From contig CALVCB010000019.1 of NCBI GenBank assembly GCA_944325965.1, positions 1-33,498 of the forward strand: DNA of 33,498 nt, read 5' to 3'. Source of the stretch: an uncultured Bacteroidales bacterium (lineage in GTDB: Bacteria; Bacteroidota; Bacteroidia; Bacteroidales; UBA932). The notes below the pieces were generated by a model. It did not search any database, was not told the DNA's origin, and saw nothing but the letters and a program-made list of their open reading frames with translations. How positions within the stretch are numbered: the first letter of the stretch is position 1; every line of letters starts with the position of its first letter. The position numbers and the translations under genes are program-made. This document shows, in pieces, positions 25,041 to 33,301 of the stretch.

Positions 25041-26129
25041 TTATTTATTCTGAAACTTCTGTGACTTCTCCGGAGCGACTGACCCTTTCTGCACCTTTGC
25101 AGGGCCGTCCTCGCCAGACTCCTGCCCTGGAGCGTTTTCCGTATCTATTTCCGTCTGGTAGGTCTGTGTCACGAAGCGCACGGCTGCAGGTACGGCGGAG
25201 GCGTTCTCCTCATCCGTTGCCACATATTTCGCGAACTTCACGAAATCCGCCCTCTCGAACAGGCTTCTGGCCTCGTCAAACAGGTCTGCAGGGATATCCT
25301 TGCCTGAAAGGCCGTCGAAAATCTCCTTGGTGGTCATCTCCATCGCCGAAACGCCGTAACGGGACACTATATACTCGCGCAGGGCGTCTGTAATCCCCGA
25401 ATAGAAAAGTTTCTGCTTGTCCGCAGCCCAGTACTTGTTCCCCCTGAGATGGTCGAGCTTCCTCAAGGCCACGATATGTGCAGGCTCCTTCCGGAGCAGT
25501 CCGGAAAGGCCGGCCTTCCTGCGCTTCAAAATCATATACACGGCTATGGCAATGAGGGCCGCCAGCACAAGTGCACCAGCCAGATACGGAAGGATCTCCC
25601 TGAAAGTCAGAGGATAACGGATCTGTCCCTTAATGTCGTGAATCTCGAATGTGGCCGTATCAACCGGTATCGTCTTCACTTCCAGCACCTGCGGATTGAA
25701 AACAAGGGTGTCTACATCACCCGACACCCCATGCCTCAAGACAGAAATAGGAGGGAGCATATATTTACCCTCGTCGAAAGAAGTTATGACAACACTGCCC
25801 TCCAGTGTGAACACACCGGGAGCGCCTTTCCTGCCCTTCCTGAAATCCAATGTATCCAGAACCCATGGAGACACGACCTCCACGCTGTCCCTGAAGCCCT
25901 TGGAATAATCCGGAAAGGCAAATCCCGTCCCTTCCTCTACACCCTCCAGACGGAACCCGTACCGGAGCTGGTCTGCAATAAGGACCGAATCCCTCTCCTG
26001 GAGCGGGGACAGGAACGATCCGCTTACCTCCACTATCCCGGAACGGCCCTGCACCGGAGCGTCTTCCGCATAAGCGGCAGAGAAAAAAAGGCCGAGCAGA
26101 GCAGCCGGCAAGAATATCATTTTCTTCAT
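25041..26129 (-). CDS. Unnamed membrane protein of the bat operon
   Basis: The 362-residue protein has a signal peptide (MKKMIFLPAALLGLFFSAAYA), a beta-rich periplasmic part (about 25-180) like the BatD Ig-type domain, one membrane helix (about 183-206, before KRRK) and a cytoplasmic helical part (LRKLDHLRGN, FYSGITDALREYIVSRYGVSAMEMTTKEIF) like the C-terminal region of BatD and of DUF4381-type proteins. A gene of this kind sits between DUF58 and batA in other Bacteroidota. It may be a further Ig-type partner of the VWA proteins. The last 35 residues are charged and probably disordered. Confidence 0.82.
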   Translation of the reverse strand: MKKMIFLPAALLGLFFSAAYAEDAPVQGRSGIVEVSGSFLSPLQERDSVLIADQLRYGFRLEGVEEGTGFAFPDYSKGFRDSVEVVSPWVLDTLDFRKGRKGAPGVFTLEGSVVITSFDEGKYMLPPISVLRHGVSGDVDTLVFNPQVLEVKTIPVDTATFEIHDIKGQIRYPLTFREILPYLAGALVLAALIAIAVYMILKRRKAGLSGLLRKEPAHIVALRKLDHLRGNKYWAADKQKLFYSGITDALREYIVSRYGVSAMEMTTKEIFDGLSGKDIPADLFDEARSLFERADFVKFAKYVATDEENASAVPAAVRFVTQTYQTEIDTENAPGQESGEDGPAKVQKGSVAPEKSQKFQNK

Positions 26130-26158
26130 TGTACTTCAACAGTTTAATCCACCTGGCA

Positions 26159-27046
26159 TCACCTTTTCTGGAAGAAGGCCATAAGCCCCTTGACATAATC
26201 ATCGTCCGTAGATATGCCCACATTGTCGATACTGTACTTGTTGAACAGTTTCTCCGCCGACCGCGATACTGTCTCGAACCACTCGGCATACCTGCGCCGC
26301 ATCTTCCTGGACGTATTGACCCACGCACTGGCTCCCGACTCGGAATCCTTGATGTGCACAAGCCCGATATCGGGAAGCATCCTCTCACGGGGATCGTACA
26401 CTTCAATCACAGACAAGTCATGACGTCCCGCCGCAACCTTCAGCGCATCCTCATATCTCGGGGTACCGTCCTGGTTGACGTCCAGCATGTCGGACAACAG
26501 GAAAGCAGTGCATCTTTTCTTGATCGCGTTGGTCAGATACCGGAGCGCCTCCCCTATATCAGTCCTGTCGGATTCCGGCTTAAGTTCAATGATCTCACGT
26601 ACAATATGGAGAAGGTGGCTCCGGCCCTTCTTCGGAGGGATGAACTTCTCCACCTTGTCGCTGAAAAAGAGGGCCCCGACCTTGTCGTTATTGATTATGG
26701 CGGAAAAGGAGAGCACGGCCGCGATCTCGGCTATCAGATCGTTCTTGGTCATTCCTGCAGTCCCGAATAGTCCTGATCTGCTGACATCTATCAGCAAGAC
26801 TACAGTAAGCTCCCTTTCCTCTTCGAACACTTTCACATAAGGAGACCTCAGACGTGCGGTGACATTCCAGTCCATATTGCGCACGTCATCCCCGTACTGG
26901 TACTCGCGCACTTCACTGAAAGCCATTCCCCGACCCTTGAAAGCGGAATGATACTCTCCTGCGAATATCTGGTGAGAAAGAGCACGGGTCTTGATCTCGA
27001 TCTTCCTGACCTTCCTGAGCAGGTCGTTTGCACTTCTGCTTTCCAT
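26159..27046 (-). CDS. DUF58 protein with VWA-like domain
   Basis: The 295-residue cytoplasmic protein carries the DUF58 hallmark HSAFKGRGMAFSEVREYQYGDD (33-54) and MDWNVTAR (58-65), then a VWA-like core with DVSRS (87-91). DUF58 proteins are the usual genetic partners of MoxR ATPases. Its ATG overlaps the moxR stop by 1 nt (TAATG), so the two are translationally coupled. The next gene begins 29 nt later. Confidence 0.93.
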   Translation of the reverse strand: MESRSANDLLRKVRKIEIKTRALSHQIFAGEYHSAFKGRGMAFSEVREYQYGDDVRNMDWNVTARLRSPYVKVFEEERELTVVLLIDVSRSGLFGTAGMTKNDLIAEIAAVLSFSAIINNDKVGALFFSDKVEKFIPPKKGRSHLLHIVREIIELKPESDRTDIGEALRYLTNAIKKRCTAFLLSDMLDVNQDGTPRYEDALKVAAGRHDLSVIEVYDPRERMLPDIGLVHIKDSESGASAWVNTSRKMRRRYAEWFETVSRSAEKLFNKYSIDNVGISTDDDYVKGLMAFFQKR

Positions 27047-28038
27047 TATGGAACCTCTACTGCGTTGATTATTTCGGCTATGATGTTCTCGGTCGTTACG
27101 TTCTCGGCCTCCGCCTCGTATGTGAGGCCTATCCTGTGGCGGAGCACCTCGTTGCAGACCGCCCTCACGTCCTCAGGTATTACATATCCCCTTCTCTTTA
27201 TGAATGCATATGCCTTGGATGCCATTGAAAGTGAAATACTTGCACGTGGTGAAGCTCCGTATGAGATGAGGTTGGCAAGCTTCCCGAGGCTGTAATCCTG
27301 CGGCGTTCTCGTAGCATAGACTATGTCCACGATATATCTTTCTATCTTCTCGTCCATGTAGACATCCTTGACTACCTGTCTTGCACGGATGATGTCCTCC
27401 GGCTTGAGTATCGGGCTGGCCTTCGGAAACTCGCCGGTATTGTTCATCCTGACTATCAGCCTTTCCTCCTCCTTCTTCGGATAGCTTACCACCACCTTCA
27501 GCATGAAACGGTCGACCTGCGCCTCGGGGAGCGGGTATGTACCCTCCTGTTCGATCGGGTTCTGGGTCGCCATGACAAGAAACGGCTCAGGCAGCTTGAA
27601 TGTCTCGTCACCGATGGTCACCTGTCTCTCCTGCATAGCCTCAAGCAGGGCTGACTGAACCTTAGCCGGAGAACGGTTGATCTCGTCGGCAAGGACGAAG
27701 TTCGCGAATATCGGACCTTTCTTGATCTGGAACTGCTCACTCTTCTGGGAGTATATCAGCGTACCGATGACATCGGCAGGGAGCAGGTCCGGAGTAAACT
27801 GAATACGGCTGAACTTCGCGTCTACGGCTGAAGCCAATGTATTTATGGCCAATGTTTTTGCCAGTCCAGGCACACCTTCCAGAAGAATATGCCCGTTCGC
27901 CAGAAGGCCGATAAGAAGATTCTCCACCAGAGATTTCTGGCCCACAATCACTTTCCCCATTTCCATAGTGAGGAGATCGACGAAAGAGCTTTCCTTCTGA
28001 ATGCGGTCATTAAGTTCTTTAATGTTAACACTCTCCAT
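27046..28038 (-). CDS. MoxR-family AAA+ ATPase, first gene of the bat operon
   Basis: The 330-residue ATPase has Walker A as LLEGVPGLAKT, Walker B VLADEINRSPAKVQSALLEAMQERQVTIG, sensor 1 FLVMATQNPIEQEGTYPLPEAQVDRF and a C-terminal lid with RGYVIPEDVRAV. MoxR proteins act as chaperone-like ATPases on VWA-domain partners, here DUF58, BatA and BatB. The start MESVNIKELND at 28038 agrees with family N-termini. A TAACTTTG box on the minus strand (28101 to 28094) may drive it. Confidence 0.95.
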   Translation of the reverse strand: MESVNIKELNDRIQKESSFVDLLTMEMGKVIVGQKSLVENLLIGLLANGHILLEGVPGLAKTLAINTLASAVDAKFSRIQFTPDLLPADVIGTLIYSQKSEQFQIKKGPIFANFVLADEINRSPAKVQSALLEAMQERQVTIGDETFKLPEPFLVMATQNPIEQEGTYPLPEAQVDRFMLKVVVSYPKKEEERLIVRMNNTGEFPKASPILKPEDIIRARQVVKDVYMDEKIERYIVDIVYATRTPQDYSLGKLANLISYGASPRASISLSMASKAYAFIKRRGYVIPEDVRAVCNEVLRHRIGLTYEAEAENVTTENIIAEIINAVEVP

Positions 28039-28072
28039 ATAAAATATCTGTTTTCTTTTAAACTTCTTTATC

Positions 28073-28080
28073 TATTTTTG
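28073..28080 (+). promoter_or_regulatory. Candidate -7 box for truA
   Basis: TATTTTTG followed by CAGA fits TAnnTTTG and lies 42 nt before the truA ATG. TTTTC lies roughly 20 nt upstream. It faces the moxR box at 28094-28101, so the two transcripts would start within a few nucleotides of each other. Confidence 0.45.
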
Positions 28081-28093
28081 CAGATAAATCCTC

Positions 28094-28101
28094 CAAAGTT
28101 A
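28094..28101 (-). promoter_or_regulatory. Candidate -7 box for the moxR-bat operon
   Basis: TAACTTTG on the minus strand fits TAnnTTTG, about 55 nt upstream of the moxR ATG. No good -33 element is visible, so confidence is limited. Confidence 0.35.
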
Positions 28102-28122
28102 CAACTTTTTAAAGAAACCGCC

Positions 28123-28953
28123 ATGAGATTCACCATAAGGCTTTCCTACAACGGGGCTTCCTTCTGCGGATGGCAACAGCAGAAAAACGGCACAAGCATA
28201 CAGGGAGAACTCCAGAAAGCACTTTCATTGCTTCTGAAATGCGATGTTCCGGTAACCGGGGCCGGACGGACGGATGCCGGCGTCAACGCTGTGAACTACC
28301 TTGCCCATTTCGATACGGGGGAAGGGGCTGATGTTGAGCCGGAATTTTTGGAATACAAATTAAATGCCATCCTGCCTAAAGCCATAACAGTACATGAAAT
28401 AGCCCCGGCCCCGAGTGATTTCCACGCCAGGTTCTCTGCAATTTCGAGGGAATACCACTATTTTATACACAGGAGAAAAGACCCGTTCATAGAAAACTTC
28501 TCGCATTTCTGCGTATATCCGCTCGACTTGGAGAAAATGAACAGCGCGGCTGCCTTGCTGCTCGGGGAGCATGACTTCAGCTGCTTCGAGAAGACAGGGG
28601 GGAACAACCTCACTTCTGTCTGCACGGTCTACCAGGCCTGCTGGAAGACATACAGTCCCATACACGTGTCCCAGATGGGCTATCCGGCTGAAGAAGGGGA
28701 CTACATCGTATTCACTGTCCGGGCCAACCGTTTCCTGCGCAACATGGTACGCGCCATGGTCGGTTCCCTGATAGATGTGGGCCGCGGAAAACGGGACACG
28801 GAATGGTTCAGGAAGCTGATCGAGAACGGCAGCCGATCAGATGCAGGAGAGTCAGTCCCGGGAAAAGCCCTGTTCCTGAGCGATGTAGGCTATCCTGACA
28901 TACCCAGTGACGAACAAAAACGAAAAAAAGCAAATTCAGAACATCACCTTTAG
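28123..28953 (+). CDS. truA: tRNA pseudouridine(38-40) synthase TruA
   Basis: The enzyme makes pseudouridine in the anticodon arm of tRNAs. The 276-residue protein starts MRFTIRLSYNG, has the catalytic motif GAGRTDAGVNA with Asp51, then FHARFSAISREYHYFI and, near the end, FLRNMVRAMVGSLIDVGRG, all typical of TruA. The frame is open upstream to 27889 across the moxR start, but that stretch is without family similarity, and the ATG at 28123 follows a promoter box. The last 15 residues are lysine-rich and beyond the usual fold. It is divergent from moxR. Confidence 0.96.
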   Translation: MRFTIRLSYNGASFCGWQQQKNGTSIQGELQKALSLLLKCDVPVTGAGRTDAGVNAVNYLAHFDTGEGADVEPEFLEYKLNAILPKAITVHEIAPAPSDFHARFSAISREYHYFIHRRKDPFIENFSHFCVYPLDLEKMNSAAALLLGEHDFSCFEKTGGNNLTSVCTVYQACWKTYSPIHVSQMGYPAEEGDYIVFTVRANRFLRNMVRAMVGSLIDVGRGKRDTEWFRKLIENGSRSDAGESVPGKALFLSDVGYPDIPSDEQKRKKANSEHHL

Positions 28954-28972
28954 GAATTTCAGGAATTTTACC

Positions 28973-28980
28973 TAATTTTG
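28973..28980 (+). promoter_or_regulatory. Candidate -7 box for exbB-exbD-tonB
   Basis: TAATTTTG followed by CAGA fits TAnnTTTG, 30 nt before the exbB ATG; TTTA lies about 20 nt upstream. It repeats the extended form TTTGCAGA seen before truA. Confidence 0.45.
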
Positions 28981-29010
28981 CAGACTTTTATACTTTATAT
29001 TTAAAACAAC

Positions 29011-29715
29011 ATGCTTTTCAATCTCTTACAATCCGGTACCGAAACTCTGGAAACTGTCGCAGAGACAGTTCCCCAGCAGCAGGAAATGACAATGTCGCTT
29101 TTCGAGCTTTTCATGAAAGGAGGAGCCCTGATGTGGGTTCTGCTGGCACTTTCCATCGTGGCAATATACATTTTCGGTAAGAAATGGTGGGTGCTGCGCA
29201 AGGCAGGTACAGTGGACCAGTATTTCATGAAAGACATCAATGACCTTCTCCTCGAAGGGAAGACCAAATCCGCCGTTGCCCTCTGCCAGAAATACGACAC
29301 CCCGGTGGCAAGGATGGTGGAGAAAGGCATAGACAGGATGGGCCGTCCTCTCCAGGACATACAGACAGCAGTGGAGAACACCGGCAATGTGGAGGTATCC
29401 AGGCTTGAAAAAGGTCTCCCTATCCTGGCAACCATTGCAGGAGGTGCCCCTATGATCGGGTTCCTGGGGACCGTAACCGGTATGGTACAGGCATTCTTCA
29501 ATATGGCCAACGCCGGCAACAACATCGACATCACCCTCCTCTCCGGCGGAATATACACGGCCATGATCACCACTGTAGGCGGACTCATAGTCGGCATTCC
29601 GGCCTATTTCGGATACAACTACCTCACTTCCAAGATATCCGACATCGTATTCAATATGGAAAGCATCACTATAGATTTCATGGATGTCCTTAACAGGTCC
29701 TCTGAAAGCAAATAG
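29011..29715 (+). CDS. exbB: ExbB/TolQ/MotA-type proton channel protein
   Basis: The 234-residue inner-membrane protein has three hydrophobic segments (about 38-56, 137-160 and 172-197). The last two carry the conserved LATIAGGAPMIGFLGTVTGMVQAF and AMITTVGGLIVGIPAYFGYNYL stretches of the ExbB channel. With ExbD it uses the proton gradient to drive TonB. The first 28 residues are polar with no signal peptide. It starts the cluster exbB-exbD-tonB, the next gene following 8 nt after its stop. Confidence 0.94.
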   Translation: MLFNLLQSGTETLETVAETVPQQQEMTMSLFELFMKGGALMWVLLALSIVAIYIFGKKWWVLRKAGTVDQYFMKDINDLLLEGKTKSAVALCQKYDTPVARMVEKGIDRMGRPLQDIQTAVENTGNVEVSRLEKGLPILATIAGGAPMIGFLGTVTGMVQAFFNMANAGNNIDITLLSGGIYTAMITTVGGLIVGIPAYFGYNYLTSKISDIVFNMESITIDFMDVLNRSSESK

Positions 29716-29723
29716 GTCCGGCC

Positions 29724-30137
29724 ATGGCAATCAAAAGAAATACACGTATCACTGCGGAGTTTTCGATGTCCTCGATGACGGACATCGTGTTCCTGCTGCT
29801 TGTATTCTTCCTGGTGACATCCACACTGGTGAACCCGAACGCGCTCAAGCTTCTTCTTCCGAAGAGCACCGGGCAGGTCGCGGCGAAGGCCACGGTGAGC
29901 GTATCCATCAAGCACTACCTGGACACGGACACTTTCTCCTATCATATAAACGGGGACCCCGTTCCGGTAAGGTTCTCTGAAGTAGAGGATGACCTGGTCG
30001 GGCTTCTGCAGAACGAGACAGATCCGACATTCTCGATATATGCAGACGAGACAGTGCCGATAAGAGAGGTGGTAAAGGTAATGAACATCGCAAAACGCAA
30101 CCACTATAAGGTTATCCTGGCCACGTCGCCGGAATAA
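29724..30137 (+). CDS. exbD: ExbD/TolR-family protein
   Basis: The 137-residue protein has a short cytoplasmic N-terminus, one membrane helix (about 19-37) with the proton-carrying aspartate Asp20 in SSMTDIVFLLLVFFL, and a periplasmic domain ending IREVVKVMNIAKRNHYKVILAT, typical of ExbD. Length is normal. Many Bacteroidota clusters have two exbD copies in a row; only one is present here. Its stop is 1 nt before the tonB ATG. Confidence 0.93.
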   Translation: MAIKRNTRITAEFSMSSMTDIVFLLLVFFLVTSTLVNPNALKLLLPKSTGQVAAKATVSVSIKHYLDTDTFSYHINGDPVPVRFSEVEDDLVGLLQNETDPTFSIYADETVPIREVVKVMNIAKRNHYKVILATSPE

Positions 30138-30138
30138 C

Positions 30139-30948
30139 ATGCAGAATCTGTACAGGATGGCAGGACAATATCTGAATGAACGAAGCCGGCAGCAGAGGAT
30201 GTCGAGCATAATAGGCATTGCGATGACAGCGGTTATCCATATCGCCGTCATTGCTGTAGGCTGTGTGTCCGGACTGAAGTATATGTACCCGCCACCAGAG
30301 GAGCAGGCGATGCTGATAGACTTCTCGGAAGCCCCGGCTGAAATCCCCCGGCAGGAAACCACAGGATCTCAGCCCAGGTCGGTGGAAGCCGACCTCACGC
30401 AGGACATAAAGCTCGTGCAGGCATCGCAGGCCCAACATACAGGGACAGAGGCGAACGAGGCTCCCGAGGCCGTAAATGATGACTTCGGTGACGTGGAGAC
30501 ACCGCAGCCTCCAAGAAAGAAGGAGATAGACCGCAGGGCACTTTTCCATGCGGCGGACAACAAGACACAGAAAGACACTCTTGCGGCCCAGACGGCTGCA
30601 AAAGTATCGGACGCCCTGAAGGCAGGCCATGCGCAGGGCAATACAAGGACAGGCAACCCGGACGGGGAGCCGAATGCACACCTTGCCGGGCGTGAAGTGC
30701 TGGGCAGTCTACCGAAACCGAGCTACACGGTCCAGCAGGCCGGTAAAGTGGTGGTAAAAATAAAAGTCGACCAGTATGGCAAGGTACTTGAAGCTGTCCC
30801 GGGCGCTTCCGGCACCACACTCACGGACAAGACCATCTGGGAGGCTGCGAAAAAGGCCGCACTCGGCGCAAGGTTCAACATGAGCAGTGAAGCACCGGCA
30901 GTCCAGGAAGGCACGATAACATATGTTTTCAACCTGACAAAAGACTAG
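30139..30948 (+). CDS. tonB: TonB-family energy-transducing protein
   Basis: The 269-residue protein has a membrane anchor at about 24-46 with the conserved histidine (His34, TAVIHIAVIAV), a long periplasmic spacer rich in charged residues and alanine with few prolines, and a C-terminal TonB domain (about 190-269: SYTVQQAGKVVVKIKVDQYGKV, IWEAAKKAALGARF, EGTITYVFNL). The domain would touch the TonB boxes of receptors such as BtuB and SusC of this window. The proline-poor spacer differs from the classic Pro-Lys TonB. The gene follows exbD by 1 nt. Confidence 0.87.
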   Translation: MQNLYRMAGQYLNERSRQQRMSSIIGIAMTAVIHIAVIAVGCVSGLKYMYPPPEEQAMLIDFSEAPAEIPRQETTGSQPRSVEADLTQDIKLVQASQAQHTGTEANEAPEAVNDDFGDVETPQPPRKKEIDRRALFHAADNKTQKDTLAAQTAAKVSDALKAGHAQGNTRTGNPDGEPNAHLAGREVLGSLPKPSYTVQQAGKVVVKIKVDQYGKVLEAVPGASGTTLTDKTIWEAAKKAALGARFNMSSEAPAVQEGTITYVFNLTKD

Positions 30949-30954
30949 GCAGTA

Positions 30955-30968
30955 TGGCGTGAGCCATT
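30955..30968 (+). terminator. Small hairpin after tonB (weak terminator candidate)
   Basis: ATGGC, GTGA, GCCAT form a 5-bp stem with a GNRA-like loop, 6 nt after the tonB stop, followed by AT-rich sequence without a T-run. It may be a weak terminator or an RNA stem. A second small CCCC/GGGG stem lies just before the next start codon, near 31003-31016. Confidence 0.3.
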
Positions 30969-31022
30969 ATCATATTTCAATATTAATAAAATTTAAATCA
31001 GCCCCGTGAAGGGGTAAAGACA

Positions 31023-32384
31023 ATGGAGAACTACAACAACGAGGGCTTTGACAGCCAGTTCAGCGACCGTAGGGATTACGGGAACGAAAGGAATTCGGAA
31101 AGGAACTACACAGGCGGCTATTCACAGGCCGGCAGAAAACTCCGTCACAGGAAAAACCGTTCAAACGTATCTGAGAGCGATTCAGGCTACCAGTCAAGCG
31201 ATTACCATTCATCCAGAAGGACGTCATACTCATCAGAAGGCCATGGCGGGCCGCGTTCATTCTCCGACAGGAGAGGGTCCGGGTACGGAGAGCGCAAAAA
31301 CTACGGCGGCAGCAGGTATTCCGACAGCGGCCGCGGATACGGAGACAGGAGGCCTGCACAGAGGCGTCCGTTCGGAGAGCAGGACGACTACAGGAGGTCT
31401 GGCGAAGGCAGGAGATACTCCGACGAGAACGGCGAAAGGAGAGGATTCTCCTCCGGAAGGCCGTCAGGGAAAAGAAATTTCAACGGGCCGCGCAAGGGTG
31501 CTCCTGCCCCGGGAAAAGGCAGAAGGCCAGGTGCTCCGGCAGGGAAGAACAGCATAAAGAGACAACCGGATGCGGCTGCAGCCGGAATAAACAGGATGAT
31601 CAGCAGGAAGCCGCAGCTCGACAACAACATGTTCTCGGACAACGACATGGTCAATATCCCTGTAAAGGAGGAAGTCAGGCTCAACAAGTTCATAGCCAAT
31701 TCGGGCGTATGCTCACGCCGCGAGGCCGACAACCTCATACTGGCCGGAGTGGTGACAGTAAACGGAAAGCTGGTAACGGAGCTCGGGACCAAAGTCAACA
31801 TCTATACGGATGACGTGAGGTTCAACGGAGAAAGGCTCAAGGGAGAAGAAAAAGTATATATCGTAATGAACAAGCCGAAAGGCTTCGTCACGACCGCGAG
31901 CGACCCGCACGCTGACAAGACGGTTATGGACCTGCTCAAAAGCTGCACGGCAAGGGTATTCCCTGTAGGGCGTCTTGACAAGAACACCACGGGAGTGCTC
32001 ATGTTCACCAACGACGGGGAAATAGCCGAAAAGCTCACACACCCTTCATACGACAAAAAGAAGATATACCAGGTCACACTCGACAAGGACCTCAGCCAAG
32101 AAGATTATGACCATATAATGAACGGAATCGAGCTCACGGACGGAACGATTGCCGCAGACGAGCTCGAATATATAGACGACAAGGACCACAGGAAGCTCGG
32201 CATCGAGATACACTCAGGCAAGAACCGTATCGTCAGGAGGATTTTCGAATCACTCGGATACAGTGTCAAGGCCCTTGACAGGGTATATTTCGCAGGGCTG
32301 ACCAAGAAAGGCCTCAAGAGGGGGGCATGGAGATACCTCTCGCAGGGGGAAGTGAACATCCTGAAAATGGGCGCATACGTTTAA
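31023..32384 (+). CDS. RluB-type 23S rRNA pseudouridine synthase with long disordered N-terminal tail
   Basis: The 453-residue protein has a catalytic part from about residue 216: an S4 RNA-binding domain (EVRLNKFIANSGVCSRREADNLI), then the RsuA/RluB/RluE fold with PVGRLDKNTTGVLMFTNDG (catalytic Asp319) and IHSGKNRIVRRIFESLGYSV. It would make pseudouridine in 23S rRNA. The first ~215 residues are unlike the family: rich in Arg, Gly, Ser, Tyr and Asp with many RRG, GYG and SGR pieces, and no fold visible. The ATG at 31023 is the only good start; the frame and codon use stay consistent through the tail. Whether it is RluB, RluE or RluF cannot be settled; RluB is likeliest. Confidence 0.92.
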   Translation: MENYNNEGFDSQFSDRRDYGNERNSERNYTGGYSQAGRKLRHRKNRSNVSESDSGYQSSDYHSSRRTSYSSEGHGGPRSFSDRRGSGYGERKNYGGSRYSDSGRGYGDRRPAQRRPFGEQDDYRRSGEGRRYSDENGERRGFSSGRPSGKRNFNGPRKGAPAPGKGRRPGAPAGKNSIKRQPDAAAAGINRMISRKPQLDNNMFSDNDMVNIPVKEEVRLNKFIANSGVCSRREADNLILAGVVTVNGKLVTELGTKVNIYTDDVRFNGERLKGEEKVYIVMNKPKGFVTTASDPHADKTVMDLLKSCTARVFPVGRLDKNTTGVLMFTNDGEIAEKLTHPSYDKKKIYQVTLDKDLSQEDYDHIMNGIELTDGTIAADELEYIDDKDHRKLGIEIHSGKNRIVRRIFESLGYSVKALDRVYFAGLTKKGLKRGAWRYLSQGEVNILKMGAYV

Positions 32385-32393
32385 CGGATCGAC

Positions 32394-33284
32394 ATGAGCG
32401 AAAAGAAGCACCGTGCAGGGTTTGTGAACATAATCGGGAACCCGAATGTAGGCAAATCTACTTTGATGAACGCCCTGGTCGGGGAAAAGCTGTCAATAGT
32501 GACGGCAAAGGCCCAGACCACGAGACACAGGATAATGGGGATAGTGAACGGAGAAGACTACCAGATAGTCTACTCCGACACCCCAGGAATACTCAAGCCC
32601 AGCTACAGGCTCCAGCAGAACATGATGAACTTTGTGGACACCGCCATCGGAGACGCGGACATCATCCTGTATGTGACAGACGTCGTGGAGCAGGGGGACA
32701 AGAATGCCGACTATATTGCAAAGCTGCGTGACATTCTCTGCCCTGTAATTCTGGTCATCAACAAGATAGACATCAGCACCCAGGAGCAGGTCCACCAGCT
32801 TATGGACTGGTGGCACGAACAACTGCCTCAGGCGATAATATACCCTGCCTCGGCCCGGGAGAAATTCAACCTGGAGAATATCTTCGACGCCATCATAGGA
32901 CATCTGCCCGTTGCGCCTGCATGGTATGACAAGGATGTATTCACAGACAAGAATCTCAGGTTCTTCGCATCCGAGATCATCCGGGAGAAGATTCTCCTGA
33001 ACTACAGCCAGGAAATACCCTACAGCTGCGAAGTCGCCATAGAAGAATTCAAGGAAGGTGCAGAGCGCTACGACATCAGTGCGGTGATCTATGTCATACG
33101 TGAGTCACAGAAAGGGATCCTCATAGGGAAAGGAGGGTCTGCACTGAAGAAAGTCGGTACCCAGGCACGCATAGACATGGAAGACTTCTTCCAGAAGAAG
33201 GTCTTCCTGAGGCTTTTCGTAAAGACCGACCCGGACTGGAGGGAAAACAAGAAGGAGCTCAGAAGATTCGGATACGAATACTAA
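32394..33284 (+). CDS. era: GTPase Era
   Basis: Era is a GTP-binding protein needed for 30S subunit maturation. The 296-residue protein has G1 GNPNVGKST (15-23), G3 DTPG (62-65), G4 NKID (123-126), the switch I region TAKAQTTRHRIMG, and a C-terminal KH domain with IGKGGSALKKVG (244-255) that binds 16S rRNA. Length is standard. It starts 9 nt after the pseudouridine synthase stop, so the two ribosome-related genes are probably cotranscribed. The next gene starts 17 nt later. Confidence 0.97.
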   Translation: MSEKKHRAGFVNIIGNPNVGKSTLMNALVGEKLSIVTAKAQTTRHRIMGIVNGEDYQIVYSDTPGILKPSYRLQQNMMNFVDTAIGDADIILYVTDVVEQGDKNADYIAKLRDILCPVILVINKIDISTQEQVHQLMDWWHEQLPQAIIYPASAREKFNLENIFDAIIGHLPVAPAWYDKDVFTDKNLRFFASEIIREKILLNYSQEIPYSCEVAIEEFKEGAERYDISAVIYVIRESQKGILIGKGGSALKKVGTQARIDMEDFFQKKVFLRLFVKTDPDWRENKKELRRFGYEY

Positions 33285-33301
33285 AACTTTTGAAAAGATA
33301 T

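Noticed and set aside
27889-28122. N-terminal extension of truA by 78 codons
   Set aside because: It crosses the moxR start and the promoter boxes and has no TruA similarity; the ATG at 28123 fits the domain start.
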